Assembly (NCBI GenBank): GCA_030835305.1
Contig: JAURPJ010000053.1
Location: 26,941 to 90,940, forward strand
Length of the DNA: 64,000 bases
DNA from: Verrucomicrobiota bacterium
Lineage (GTDB): Bacteria > Verrucomicrobiota > Verrucomicrobiia > Verrucomicrobiales > Akkermansiaceae
Direction of reading: 5' to 3'
Part shown: in pieces, positions 1-9,183 of the stretch
Layout: every line of letters starts with the position of its first letter
Position numbering within the stretch: the first letter of the stretch is position 1
Program-made: the position numbers and the translations under genes
Notes under the pieces: model-generated
What the model was told of the DNA's origin: nothing
What the model saw: only the letters and a program-made list of their open reading frames with translations
Database searches by the model: none

Positions 1-10
1 CGCACCACAT

Positions 11-40
11 AAAAAGCCCGCACTCCAAGGAGCGCGGGCT
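11..40 (-). terminator. Rho-independent terminator of ahcY
   Basis: Read on the minus strand, the 7-bp arms AGCCCGC and GCGGGCT (34-40 and 15-21) enclose a 12-nt loop and are followed directly by a T run. It lies about 30 nt after the ahcY stop codon, so it should end the metK-ahcY transcript. Confidence 0.85.
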
Positions 41-69
41 ATCAAAACAGGGAGAGCGTCCGTCTCCTT

Positions 70-1488
70 TTAATAGCGGTAGTGCGCGGGCTTGTAAGGC
101 CCTTCAACCGACACATCAATGTAGTCGGCCTGCTCTTGGGTCAGCTTGGTCAGCTTGGCACCAATTTTTTCGAGGTGAAGCTTTGCCACTTCCTCATCCA
201 GCTCTTTCGGAAGCACTTCCACGCCAATCTCTCGTGAGTCCTTGGTCTCCCAAAGTGCAATTTGTGCGAGAGTTTGGTTGGTGAAGCTGTTGCTCATCAC
301 GAAGCTTGGGTGTCCGGTGGCACACCCAAGGTTCACGAGGCGACCTTCGGCGAGCATGTAGATGCTGTTGCCCTCTTTGAAGGTGTATTTATCAACCTGC
401 GGCTTGATATTGAGCTTCTGGACTCCCTCAAGAGCCTCGAGCTTATCAATTTGAATCTCATTATCGAAGTGACCAATATTACAAACGATGGCCTGGTCCT
501 TCATCTTTTCCATGTGCTCGGCGCGGATAATGTTGAAATTTCCGGTGGTGGTCACATAGATGTCACCCCAACCAAGGGTGTCTTCAACGGTGAGGACGCG
601 GAAGCCTTCCATGGCAGCTTGCAAAGCACAAATTGGATCAACCTCGGTCACGACAACCTGGGCACCCTGGGCGCGAAGAGCCTGGGCACACCCCTTGCCG
701 ACATCACCGTATCCACAAACAACCCCGACCTTACCGGAAATCATAACATCGGTGGCACGCTTGATCCCATCAATAAGGGACTCACGGCAACCGTACAGGT
801 TGTCGAACTTCGACTTGGTCACCGAGTCATTCACGTTGATCGCGGGGAAGAGAAGCTTCCCGTCCCGCTGCATCTGATAGAGGCGGTGAACGCCGGTTGT
901 GGTCTCCTCGGAGACTCCTTTCAGCTCGGGAACCCAAGCGTGAAAAATGCCGGGCTGCTTGGCGTGAATGTCTTTGAGAAGAGCTTTGATCACGGCTTCC
1001 TCGGTCGAAGAAGCAGGCTCGTTGACCCAATCGGATCCATCCTCGAGCTCGTATCCCTTGTGGATGAGGAGAGTGGCATCACCACCATCATCGACAATCA
1101 ACTGGGGACCAAGCGGAAGGCCTCTATCAGGATTGGGGAACTGCAGTGCCTGCCAGGTGCACCACCAGTATTCTTCAAGAGTCTCGCCCTTCCAGGCAAA
1201 GACAGGATATCCGGCCTCAGCCATGGCAGCAGCGGCGTGATCCTGCGTAGAAAAAATATTACAGGAACACCAACGAACATCAGCACCGACTTCACGGAGG
1301 GTCTCCATGAGAACTGCGGTCTGGATGGTCATGTGGAGCGACCCCATAACGCGCACACCATCGAGCGGCTTCCTGGGGCCATACTTTTCACGAGTGGCCA
1401 TGAGGCCGGGCATTTCGTGCTCGGCAACATCGAGTTCTTTGCGACCGAAACCCGCGAGGCCGATATCTTTGACTTTGTAATCTGACAT
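70..1488 (-). CDS. ahcY: Adenosylhomocysteinase (S-adenosyl-L-homocysteine hydrolase)
   Basis: This cytosolic enzyme splits S-adenosylhomocysteine, the product of SAM-dependent methylation, into adenosine and homocysteine. The 472-residue protein has the family length. The substrate-domain segment [15 protein letters not shown] is at about residues 74-88, the lysine-containing SKFDN segment near 226-230, the NAD-binding glycine motif GYGDVGKG at 259-266, and the conserved C-terminal HYRY ends the protein. It lies 22 nt downstream of metK on the same strand, and the pair is closed by a terminator, so the two are almost certainly one operon that makes SAM and removes SAH. Control is probably through the palindrome upstream of metK. 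Identification is secure. Confidence 0.98.
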   Translation of the reverse strand: MSDYKVKDIGLAGFGRKELDVAEHEMPGLMATREKYGPRKPLDGVRVMGSLHMTIQTAVLMETLREVGADVRWCSCNIFSTQDHAAAAMAEAGYPVFAWKGETLEEYWWCTWQALQFPNPDRGLPLGPQLIVDDGGDATLLIHKGYELEDGSDWVNEPASSTEEAVIKALLKDIHAKQPGIFHAWVPELKGVSEETTTGVHRLYQMQRDGKLLFPAINVNDSVTKSKFDNLYGCRESLIDGIKRATDVMISGKVGVVCGYGDVGKGCAQALRAQGAQVVVTEVDPICALQAAMEGFRVLTVEDTLGWGDIYVTTTGNFNIIRAEHMEKMKDQAIVCNIGHFDNEIQIDKLEALEGVQKLNIKPQVDKYTFKEGNSIYMLAEGRLVNLGCATGHPSFVMSNSFTNQTLAQIALWETKDSREIGVEVLPKELDEEVAKLHLEKIGAKLTKLTQEQADYIDVSVEGPYKPAHYRY

Positions 1489-1510
1489 AATGATTTTTTG
1501 TTAAGAGGGT

Positions 1511-2707
1511 TTAGAGAGCGGCCTTAAGAGCATCGACCTTGTCGTTTTGCTCCCATGGAAGCGAAGCGGAGGAATACCCAAAGTGTCCGTAGTTGGTGGA
1601 CTGACCGTAGATTGGACGGAGGAGATCAAGTTGCGCGACGATGTCGGCAGCCTTAAAGCTGAAGACTTTCTTCACCGCTTTCACTATCTTTTCCTCATCA
1701 ACCTCGTTGGTGCCGAAAGTATTGACGTTGACGCTCACAGGATCGGGATAACCGATGGCGTAGGCGAGCTGGAGCTCGCACTCGGTCGCGAGACCGGCAG
1801 CCACGATATTCTTGGCAACCCAACGCGCCATGTAAGCTGCGGAGCGATCGACCTTGGATGGATCTTTTCCTGAGAATGCACCGCCGCCGTGACGGCCCAT
1901 GCCACCGTAGGTATCCACGATGATCTTACGCCCGGTGAGTCCGGCGTCGCCCTCGGGCCCGCCGATGACAAAACGTCCGGTTGGGTTGATAAGATACTGG
2001 GTTTCGTCCCGCAAGAGCTCACCAGGGATAACTTTCTCAATGAGGTCGCGCTTCAAAATCTCGCGCATCTCCGGTGTATCGATTTCAGCGGCATGCATCG
2101 TGGAAACGACCACTGCAGTGACGCTGACAGGCTTGCCATCCTGATATTGCATCGAGACTTGGGTCTTGGAATCCGGACGGAGCCATGTGTGCACTCGATC
2201 CTTTCGAAGGTTGGTCAAGGCTTCACCAAGGCGGTGCGCGTAGGCCACTGGCGCCGGCATGAGTTCCTCGGTTTCATCGGCCGCGTAGCCAAACATGATC
2301 CCCTGATCCCCGGCTCCCTGCTCGGCAGTGTCCTTGTGATCGGCAACATCGGCGTCCACCCCTTGAGCGATGTCTTGCGACTGCTTACCGAGAAGGTTCA
2401 TGAAGAATAGGCTGTCAGCATCAAACTTGGAAGTGTAGCTATAGTTGGTGTTGTCGGCGTAGGATTTGTCGTAGCCAATCTTGCGGACAGCCTCGCGGGC
2501 CACCTCTTCGTAATTGAACTTGGCACCCGTGGTGATCTCACCGGCCAGGGCAAGAACGTTGTCCTTCACAAGCGTTTCACAAGCAACACGGGACTTGGGG
2601 TCTTGCTCAAGGCAGGCGTCGAGGATAGCGTCGGACACGGTATCACAGACTTTATCTGGATGCCCTTCGGTGACGGATTCTGAGGAGAAAATGAAGCTTT
2701 TGCTCAT
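1511..2707 (-). CDS. metK: S-adenosylmethionine synthetase
   Basis: It makes S-adenosylmethionine from methionine and ATP in the cytosol. The 398-residue protein has the full family length. The N-terminal ATP-binding motif GHPDK is at residues 15-19, signature 1 ([12 protein letters not shown]) at 131-142 and signature 2 (GGGAFSGKD) at 274-282. It is the first gene of a two-gene operon with ahcY and is divergent from the ArsR-methyltransferase gene at 2768. The 60-bp gap between them carries a 26-bp near-palindrome, the likely site of SAM/SAH-responsive control. Identification is secure. Confidence 0.98.
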   Translation of the reverse strand: MSKSFIFSSESVTEGHPDKVCDTVSDAILDACLEQDPKSRVACETLVKDNVLALAGEITTGAKFNYEEVAREAVRKIGYDKSYADNTNYSYTSKFDADSLFFMNLLGKQSQDIAQGVDADVADHKDTAEQGAGDQGIMFGYAADETEELMPAPVAYAHRLGEALTNLRKDRVHTWLRPDSKTQVSMQYQDGKPVSVTAVVVSTMHAAEIDTPEMREILKRDLIEKVIPGELLRDETQYLINPTGRFVIGGPEGDAGLTGRKIIVDTYGGMGRHGGGAFSGKDPSKVDRSAAYMARWVAKNIVAAGLATECELQLAYAIGYPDPVSVNVNTFGTNEVDEEKIVKAVKKVFSFKAADIVAQLDLLRPIYGQSTNYGHFGYSSASLPWEQNDKVDALKAAL

Positions 2708-2721
2708 GGGTCTGTATTTGA

Positions 2722-2747
2722 TATCGTCGAATCGCGATTCGTTGATA
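2722..2747. promoter_or_regulatory. Palindromic operator between metK and the ArsR-type regulator
   Basis: The core CGAATCGCGATTCG (2728-2741) is a perfect 14-bp palindrome. After two mismatched positions on each side the symmetry resumes with TATC and GATA, so 22 of 26 positions are symmetric. It lies in the middle of the 60-bp divergent intergenic region. Dimeric ArsR-family regulators bind sites of this kind. I infer that it is bound by the product of the adjacent gene at 2768 and controls both directions. Confidence 0.7.
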
Positions 2748-2767
2748 CGAAGTAATCACCCATTCTC

Positions 2768-3682
2768 ATGCCGTCAATTCTCAATTCCCTCAAAATGATC
2801 TCCGACCCCACGCGGTTGCGCATTCTACTGCTGCTCGGAGACGAATCACTATCGGTCGCCGAACTCCAGCAAATCCTCGGCATGGGCCAGTCGCGGATCT
2901 CGACCCAGCTTTCCCAACTCAAGAAGGAAGGTCTGGTCACCGACCAGCGTTCGGGCAAAAACAACATCTACTCCGCGCTCATTCCGGCCGGCCTCGATCA
3001 AATCGTCCGAGTAGCCGGCCAGGAACTTCCCGAATGCGAGAAAGACCGCTCCTCGCTCCGCCATATTCTGCGCAAACGCAAGGACCAGGTCCGGGCCTAC
3101 TTTGATGAACTCGCCGGCCGATTCGGGCGTGAATACGTCCCCGGCCGCTCCTGGAAAGGCCTTGCCGAGGCTATGCTAAAAATCCTCAATTATGACGTCG
3201 TCGCCGATCTGGGCGCGGGCGAAGGCACCCTTTCCCAGCTCATCGCCCAACGCGCCAAAAAAGTCATCGCCGTAGATAACTCCGAAAAAATGGTCGAGTT
3301 CGGCCAAAAGCTCGCCAAGGAAAACAAGCTCCCAAATCTTGAATACCGTCTTGGCGATATCGAATCCCCGCCCATCGACGACTCGTCCGTCGACCTCGCC
3401 ATTCTTTCGCAAGCCCTCCACCACGCCAAGCAACCGGCCAAAGCCCTCTCCGAAGCACACCGCATTCTAAAACCCGGCGGACGCCTCATTGTTCTCGACC
3501 TTCTGCAACACTCCTTCGAGAAGGCACGCGACCTTTACTACGACACCTGGCTGGGGTTTTCCGAAGTCGAGCTTGCCGAAATGATCACCTCGGCCGGTTT
3601 TAAAGATGTTGAAACCGCCATAGTTGACCGCGAGGAAATACCACCGAACTTTCAAACCCTGCTTGCCAGTGCCGGCAAATGA
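2768..3682 (+). CDS. ArsR-family HTH regulator fused to a SAM-methyltransferase-like domain (SahR-like)
   Basis: The 304-residue protein has two parts. Residues 1-90 are an ArsR-type winged helix (for example SVAELQQILGMGQSRISTQLSQ near 29-50). Residues 130-300 are a class I methyltransferase fold with motif I VADLGAGEG near 145-153, an acidic VIAVDNS strand end near 166-172, and the post-motif HRILKPGGRL. There is no metal-binding cysteine cluster of the arsenic-sensing kind. In Proteobacteria, SahR-type ArsR proteins control methionine/SAH-cycle genes in response to SAH. The divergent position next to metK-ahcY and the palindrome in between make the same role the best inference here. A true methyltransferase activity cannot be excluded. 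The next gene overlaps its stop codon by 4 nt (ATGA). Confidence 0.85.
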   Translation: MPSILNSLKMISDPTRLRILLLLGDESLSVAELQQILGMGQSRISTQLSQLKKEGLVTDQRSGKNNIYSALIPAGLDQIVRVAGQELPECEKDRSSLRHILRKRKDQVRAYFDELAGRFGREYVPGRSWKGLAEAMLKILNYDVVADLGAGEGTLSQLIAQRAKKVIAVDNSEKMVEFGQKLAKENKLPNLEYRLGDIESPPIDDSSVDLAILSQALHHAKQPAKALSEAHRILKPGGRLIVLDLLQHSFEKARDLYYDTWLGFSEVELAEMITSAGFKDVETAIVDREEIPPNFQTLLASAGK

Positions 3683-4518
3683 ATCTGCTGAAACACATCT
3701 GCCTCGTCCTGGCCCTCGTCTTCAGCGGGTGCAGCCAACCCCGGACAGAACCGCCCGCTCAACCTGTCGTTGCCGCCCCGCTGCCCCCGATTCCCCAAAT
3801 ACCTCCAAACCCGGCAATAGCGCCCAAGGTAGCTCCCTCTCAACAGACTCCAACAGTCACACCCAGACACCCGCTCAAAGTCCGTACGGCCTCGCTGAAC
3901 GGGACCAAATTTACCGCCGTCACCTTTGATCGACGCGACTACTTCCTCAAAGTCATTGATCAAAAAAACGGTCCCGGATCACGATTCGAAAGCGCGCAGG
4001 CAGCGGGTTCGGGAAGTATTGCAGCCATCAACGGAGGATTTTTTAACCCAGACGGATCCCCGCTCGGACTCGTCATCAGTGGAGGAGAAGCACGAGGTTC
4101 ATTCAACTCGGCCTCCTTCCTTGGCACCGGGATTCTCGATGGAAAAAATGTCACGCTCGCAACCCGCGAGAACTACCAACGCTCCACCGAACTCCTCCAA
4201 ACCGGCCCCCGGCTGGTCTGGGACGGCGAGAGCCTCACCGGGCTCTCCACCACCAACGAGCGACCCCGCTCGCTTATGATCTGGGACGGTAAAAACCACT
4301 TCGGCCTCGTCCACACCGACACCGCCACCCTCAAAGGCCTTTCAAACAACCTCAAAGCACAACCGCTCTCCGGCTTCGACGTCAAATACGCCGTCAACCT
4401 CGATGGCGGAACATCGTGTGACCTGTGGGTCTCGGAATCCGTCCCCAGCGGAGGCTTCAGCAAGAACTCCTTCTTCAGAAAAAAGGCGAGGAATTACCTC
4501 GCCCTGCGGGAACGCTAG
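3679..4518 (+). CDS. Lipoprotein with phosphodiester glycosidase (NAGPA/DUF2233) domain
   Basis: The 279-residue protein starts with a lipoprotein signal whose lipobox LVFSGC places the lipidated cysteine at residue 18. A proline-rich linker (about 25-65) follows, then the NAGPA-type domain with the hallmark segments INGGFF near 115-120 and NLDGGTS near 238-244. The family includes the phosphodiesterase that uncovers mannose-6-phosphate; bacterial members are thought to act on cell-wall or polysaccharide phosphodiesters, but the substrate here is unknown. The start codon overlaps the preceding stop (ATGA), so it is translationally coupled to the regulator, although no functional link is obvious. 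Confidence 0.85.
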   Translation: MNLLKHICLVLALVFSGCSQPRTEPPAQPVVAAPLPPIPQIPPNPAIAPKVAPSQQTPTVTPRHPLKVRTASLNGTKFTAVTFDRRDYFLKVIDQKNGPGSRFESAQAAGSGSIAAINGGFFNPDGSPLGLVISGGEARGSFNSASFLGTGILDGKNVTLATRENYQRSTELLQTGPRLVWDGESLTGLSTTNERPRSLMIWDGKNHFGLVHTDTATLKGLSNNLKAQPLSGFDVKYAVNLDGGTSCDLWVSESVPSGGFSKNSFFRKKARNYLALRER

Positions 4519-4536
4519 AAGACTCCTCTTCTATAA

Positions 4537-5436
4537 CTACTTCGACCACTTTTTCCAAACGCCGTCGATTTTCTCAACCGATGGCAGCTCTCCGTCGAGG
4601 ATCAGGAAGCCATAGTCGAGCTCAAGCGACCCACCCTTCTTAATCTCCTTCTCAAAGAAAGCTCCAAAGCGACCGTAGTCGCGGTAAGCAGAGTGCACGG
4701 TTCCCTTCGGATTGCTCGAAGCATTCATGTGCACTACACCATACTGCTTTCCGGCAAGGGTGTAATTTTCGGCCGCCCAGGGAAGATCCTTCACGCCCTT
4801 CACCTTGGTCACGCCGTTCGGAAAGAGATACTTGGTCTTCTTCTTATCAACCTCGTTTGCCGGGCGGTACTGCACACCGGCGTGTTCGGGATCACCCTTC
4901 AAAAAGACATCTCCATCAACAGGCCTCAGCTTCGTGTGAAAGTCAATCATCACCCGTCCGCCGTGCACACCCTCGCTCACGGTAAATGTCCGGGCCTCTT
5001 CCAAAAACGGCTCCTCTTTTTCATCCATCCAATGGGTCACCGAAGTGAAGGTTGCAGATCCGTCCTTCACCTCCTGCTTTGAAAACTTCTGGTGAACAAT
5101 GTCACCTCCTTTCATGTGCCAACGGTCATAGCTCTTGCCGTTCGCCTTGATCTTGCTCCAACCGATAAAAATTCCCCGGTGGTGCGTAAATTGTCCCCCC
5201 GGCCCCTTGGTTATCGGCATCTTTCCCTCGGCATCAAAGACGTGGAGATACGGCTTGTAAGTGGCATGATGTTTCTCCGGCGTTGAAGTATCATGCTCAT
5301 ACATGTAGCGCACGATGACCTTGCCATCCGAAAGCACATCAAGGTGTTTCCCTTCGGTATCCTTGATTTCAAGCGCGCCCAAAACAGGTATTGCCAGACA
5401 AGGCGATGTCAAAAGTATTTTAACCATGGCTATCAT
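4537..5436 (-). CDS. Secreted DUF6807 (PmoA-family) protein
   Basis: The 299-residue protein resembles the DUF6807/'PmoA family' of Planctomycetes and Verrucomicrobia, recognisable by THHRGIFIGW near residues 95-104 and the C-terminal DYGFLILDGELP region. These are predicted secreted proteins of unknown biochemical role, often beside sugar-degradation genes. A longer frame extends to 5607 into the neighbouring gene. I prefer the ATG at 5436, which has a GGGGG stretch 10 nt upstream and gives a hydrophobic N-terminal signal; the ATG at 5427 is also possible. The C-terminus converges on the phosphodiester glycosidase gene. Function should not be read from the name PmoA, which is not methane monooxygenase. 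Confidence 0.75.
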   Translation of the reverse strand: MIAMVKILLTSPCLAIPVLGALEIKDTEGKHLDVLSDGKVIVRYMYEHDTSTPEKHHATYKPYLHVFDAEGKMPITKGPGGQFTHHRGIFIGWSKIKANGKSYDRWHMKGGDIVHQKFSKQEVKDGSATFTSVTHWMDEKEEPFLEEARTFTVSEGVHGGRVMIDFHTKLRPVDGDVFLKGDPEHAGVQYRPANEVDKKKTKYLFPNGVTKVKGVKDLPWAAENYTLAGKQYGVVHMNASSNPKGTVHSAYRDYGRFGAFFEKEIKKGGSLELDYGFLILDGELPSVEKIDGVWKKWSK

Positions 5437-5470
5437 ACTGTCTGACCCCCAGAATATTTCAATGAGAGAA

Positions 5471-7057
5471 CTATTCCAGAACCTCTGGAATGGGAGGAGG
5501 CGCCACCGGCCGCACCTTACGACCATTGAGAAGGGCGCCAATCCAAGTGTAACGAACAGCGTATTCGTAAACCAGTAGCAGAACTGCGGTGACTCCACCA
5601 ATGACAATGACGATCTTAAAGACCAGAGGGATCTCCCAACTACTAATCAAAATTTGCACCGCAACCATCACCGGAAGATGTGCCAAATAGAGCCAGTAGG
5701 AGGAGTCTGACAAGTATCGTACTTTAGGCCGGCCATCGCTCATAAATCTCCGGAACAACCCCATCATCCCAACAATCGTCAGCCAGCAAAAACAAGCCGC
5801 TCCTAGAGACCCCAAGGTCGGCTCACTCTTCACCCACATTCGTCCCCACCACCAAAACGGAAGTGACACAACCAACCATGCCCACCACTTCTCGCCCACC
5901 CGCTTCTCCCAAAAGCCCCGACCAAAACTGAGGGCTCCAAAGAAGAAGAAAATGCCATAGTAAGCCAACTTAATCGGCCACGGGAAGATTCCCGCCGAAG
6001 TCCCAGGGCCAAACTGTCCGGGCATCAAGCTCTGCAACCACCACGTCAGCGGGATCAGCCAAAGCAAACATCCCGGCACACTAATCAAAAAATCAGGCAA
6101 CCTTATTCCAATTCGTTTCGCGATCAGAGCAACCGGAACAAAAACCAAAAGAAGCCACAAGAGATCGTAAAGGAACCAAAGGTGATGAAAGACGGGCCAA
6201 AAGACACCCGCCCAATACCAGGAAGTATCAGTCTCACCGTCCCCTTCGGCGCCTGCTTCTTCGAGCACCCCTACCAGTCTTTCCCTTGCCAGCTCATGCT
6301 CATCCGTTACCTCAATCTGGAAGTGCTCTGCGATTGCTTTCACAAATTCAAAATCAGCCTTAGCTGCCTGCATCGCCGTCGACCCTTTGGCATCCTTCGC
6401 CGAAACATCCGCTCCCGCCTCCAGCAGCACCCCTGCCACATCCTCTCTTCCAAAGAAACAGGCCGAGATCAAAGCCGTCCCACCATCCATTGCTCGCCCC
6501 TCCAAGTCAGCCCCTTGCTCCATTAAAAGTTCTGCCATCTCACGATCACCGGCAATCGCAGCGAGGTGGAGTAAAGGGGTCCCGTTGCCATTCCTGCTGT
6601 TAGGATCTTTCCCATCCTCCAGTAACGCCCGAACCTCTTCCACATCGCCTCGCAAAACTGCCGCCGGCAAATCTTCCCCCATCTGAGTCGAAAGCTCCAC
6701 CCGCTCTTTCTTCACCTGCTCGCCCCAGACCCATAGCCCCGCTATCGACGGGAAAACAATGATCACTCCCAGAATCAGCGGCACCCCGATCCGCAAAAGC
6801 CTTTGCTTTACCAAGCCTCCCATCCCTCTTTTCCGCCACATCATTGCCGTAAGAAATCCGCTAACCAAAAAGAAGAGCGACATCCGAAATCCGTGAATCC
6901 AATCGATAAGTGGCAGCAGAATTTCGGGCGCAGATTTCACATCGACAGCCAGCCATGCCCCCATCCCGGCGAACGAAAGCACTCCGTGCAACACGAGTCC
7001 CAGCAACATCGCCACGCCACGAAGACCGTCTAAAAAGTGATATCTTTCATTTGCCAT
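5471..7057 (-). CDS. Membrane acyltransferase (acyltransferase family 3) interrupted by an ankyrin-repeat block
   Basis: The 528-residue integral membrane protein begins like family-3 acyltransferases (FLDGLRGVAMLLGLVLHGV, residues 8-26, containing the catalytic-type histidine). It runs through three membrane spans to about residue 112, then carries a soluble block at about 125-270 with three to four ankyrin repeats, such as NGTPLLHLAAIAGDREMAEL and ALISACFFGREDVAGVLLEA. The remaining seven or so membrane spans follow (about 285-505). The family transfers acyl groups to sugars, glucans or lipids at the membrane. The insertion lies in one unbroken frame, so it is a real domain insertion and not an assembly join. 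The substrate is unknown. It is divergent from the sigma factor gene at 7217. Confidence 0.8.
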   Translation of the reverse strand: MANERYHFLDGLRGVAMLLGLVLHGVLSFAGMGAWLAVDVKSAPEILLPLIDWIHGFRMSLFFLVSGFLTAMMWRKRGMGGLVKQRLLRIGVPLILGVIIVFPSIAGLWVWGEQVKKERVELSTQMGEDLPAAVLRGDVEEVRALLEDGKDPNSRNGNGTPLLHLAAIAGDREMAELLMEQGADLEGRAMDGGTALISACFFGREDVAGVLLEAGADVSAKDAKGSTAMQAAKADFEFVKAIAEHFQIEVTDEHELARERLVGVLEEAGAEGDGETDTSWYWAGVFWPVFHHLWFLYDLLWLLLVFVPVALIAKRIGIRLPDFLISVPGCLLWLIPLTWWLQSLMPGQFGPGTSAGIFPWPIKLAYYGIFFFFGALSFGRGFWEKRVGEKWWAWLVVSLPFWWWGRMWVKSEPTLGSLGAACFCWLTIVGMMGLFRRFMSDGRPKVRYLSDSSYWLYLAHLPVMVAVQILISSWEIPLVFKIVIVIGGVTAVLLLVYEYAVRYTWIGALLNGRKVRPVAPPPIPEVLE

Positions 7058-7216
7058 CGGTAGTTACTTGATCGAGCCAGAGCCCGAAAAGCGAACACTA
7101 TTTCACTTACGCAATTTTATTTGGCCTGCACCAACTCGCAACTTTAGGGCCCCCACCGCTTTTTCCTCCAAATTTCTGTTCGCTTTTCCCAAACTGCTGC
7201 GATTTCTCATTAAACC

Positions 7217-9169
7217 GTGCCTCAAACGGATCACCAACTCCTCAAACAGCACATGAGCAACCCATCCGGGCAAGCTCTGGGCACCCTCGTGGACCGTCAC
7301 CTTCCTCTCGTCCACTCCGTGGCACGCCGCATCACCGCGAACCCAGAAGCCGCTCGCGATATTTCCCAAATTGTCTTTCTTCGCCTCGTCAAAAAAGCCG
7401 CCAAAATCCCCGACACCCTCCCTCTCACAGCCTGGTTCCACCGCGAAACCCATAGCGCGTCAGTCGATCACGTTCGCTCCGAAGTCCGACGCCAAAAACG
7501 CGAACAAACCGCCGCCGATCTCGATGCCATGAAAGCCTCCTCCGAACCCTGGAATCAACTTGCGCCCGAAATCGATGGCGCCATTGATGAGCTCCCCGAA
7601 AACGAGCGCACCCTCGTCCTCCTTCGATTCTACCAAAACAAAACCTACCCGGAAATCGCCCGCGAACTTGGTATCAATGGCGACGCCGCCCGCATGCGCG
7701 CCAACAGGGCCCTCGAGAAGCTGCACGCCATTCTCTCCAAGCGTGGCATCACCACCACCTCCGCCCTTCTCGCCTCCACTATTCCCACCAACGCGGTCTC
7801 CCCGGCACCCGCCAGCCTTGTCAACGCCATCACGAGTTCAATTCAAGCCACCGCTGCCACCACCGGAGCAATCGCTTTCGTCAAAGGTCACCTTCTAGCG
7901 TTGGTATCTCTCACCATCGGAATCGCAGCCGTCACGACCCAGCAAATTAAGATCAACAAACTCAAAGAAAAACAAAGAACTCTTGTTTCCAAGCCTTCTC
8001 CAGGCAGCCTTTCCAATCGAAGCTTCACAACCTCCAAATCCCAAAAATTCACCTCCTTTAGCGAGCCCGATCTCCTCGCCATTTTCGCCAACCCGGACCC
8101 CGCCGAGCGACTCCGGCTCCTCCAAGCCTACTCGCTCGACCTCCCGACCGATCGCATTCCGGAAGCCCTCGAACTTCTTCGCAGCAAGACTCCGGATTGG
8201 GATTCGGAATCAAAAATGCTCACCCACCTTCTACTCACCCGCTGGGCCAAGACCAATCCCAAAGCCGCTTTCGCCTCGCTGGATGAAGCACAATTTTCCC
8301 TCGAACGAGGACACTCTCTCAGCATCCTTTCCGCCCTTGCCGCGCTCGATCCCAATCACACCGCCGACTGGCTCACCTCCCCCTCCAACACCCGGGCCTA
8401 CTACCCTCTCGTTGGCCACATTCTCTCCGGAACCATTGCCAAAGAATGGGCTCGCCAAGACCCGCAAGCCGCCCTCGATTGGGCCCGCACCCTTCCCGAA
8501 CAGCAACAAGCCGGAGCCTACTCCGGAGTGCTCGGGACCATCGCCGCGACCGACCCGCAAAAAGCCGCAGCCCTCGCTCTGACTTTAAAAACAAGCGAAG
8601 CACGAAGTCACATTCTCGATGAAATTGCCAAATCATGGGCACGACATTCACCCGAAGAAGCGCTCACTTGGGCCTCCTCACTCGAACCCGGTGAAAGCAA
8701 AACCGCAACCTCTTTTGCCCTGAAATCTTGGTCTGAAACGAATCCAGAAAAGGCGGCAGAATACTTCGACAAAAATCCCAACTCCGCCCATCTCGGGCTC
8801 ATCGCCACCCAGTGGGCGCAAAGGGACCCGGAAAGCGCCGCCCATTGGATTCATTCCAAACCAAGATCACCTCAACGCGACGACGCCCTTGCCAAAACCC
8901 TCTGGAATTGGACCACGCAGACGCCCAAAGCCGCCACTGCATGGATCGAAGCCCTACCCCAAGGATCCTCCCGCGATCAGGCTATCGCAGGCCTCACCAC
9001 CGCCGCTGTTGAATTCGATCCTCGCAGCGCCCTCGAATGGTCGCTAAAAATCTCCGCCTCATCGTTTCGCGACGAGTTGTCCCGGCACACCTTCGAAACC
9101 TGGAATCGCCGCGATCCCGAAAAAGCCCGTCGATGGGCGGACGAAAATCAATTTCCCCTCAACAAATAA
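7217..9169 (+). CDS. ECF-type sigma factor with transmembrane segment and C-terminal W/A repeat domain
   Basis: The 650-residue protein starts with a GTG. Sigma region 2 covers about 15-95 (AARDISQIVFLRLVKK near 45-60). Region 4 covers about 120-172 (LPENERTLVLLRFYQNKTYPEIA and a helix-turn-helix). A single hydrophobic segment spans about 218-240. The C-terminal 360 residues are tandem repeats of about 30 residues with the pattern WA..DP..A..WA..LP, probably helical hairpins of the HEAT/TPR kind. The layout places the sigma domain in the cytoplasm and the repeats outside the membrane. Sigma factors with C-terminal membrane and repeat extensions are known in the Planctomycetes-Verrucomicrobia group. 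Two free-standing proteins with the same repeats follow downstream. No separate anti-sigma factor is visible, so the extension may itself control activity (inference). Confidence 0.85.
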   Translation: MPQTDHQLLKQHMSNPSGQALGTLVDRHLPLVHSVARRITANPEAARDISQIVFLRLVKKAAKIPDTLPLTAWFHRETHSASVDHVRSEVRRQKREQTAADLDAMKASSEPWNQLAPEIDGAIDELPENERTLVLLRFYQNKTYPEIARELGINGDAARMRANRALEKLHAILSKRGITTTSALLASTIPTNAVSPAPASLVNAITSSIQATAATTGAIAFVKGHLLALVSLTIGIAAVTTQQIKINKLKEKQRTLVSKPSPGSLSNRSFTTSKSQKFTSFSEPDLLAIFANPDPAERLRLLQAYSLDLPTDRIPEALELLRSKTPDWDSESKMLTHLLLTRWAKTNPKAAFASLDEAQFSLERGHSLSILSALAALDPNHTADWLTSPSNTRAYYPLVGHILSGTIAKEWARQDPQAALDWARTLPEQQQAGAYSGVLGTIAATDPQKAAALALTLKTSEARSHILDEIAKSWARHSPEEALTWASSLEPGESKTATSFALKSWSETNPEKAAEYFDKNPNSAHLGLIATQWAQRDPESAAHWIHSKPRSPQRDDALAKTLWNWTTQTPKAATAWIEALPQGSSRDQAIAGLTTAAVEFDPRSALEWSLKISASSFRDELSRHTFETWNRRDPEKARRWADENQFPLNK

Positions 9170-9183
9170 ACCAAGGTTACGCC

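Noticed and set aside
262..1485. 407-codon open frame on the plus strand opposite ahcY
   Set aside because: It is the mirror of a secure ahcY gene and has no recognisable domain or start context.
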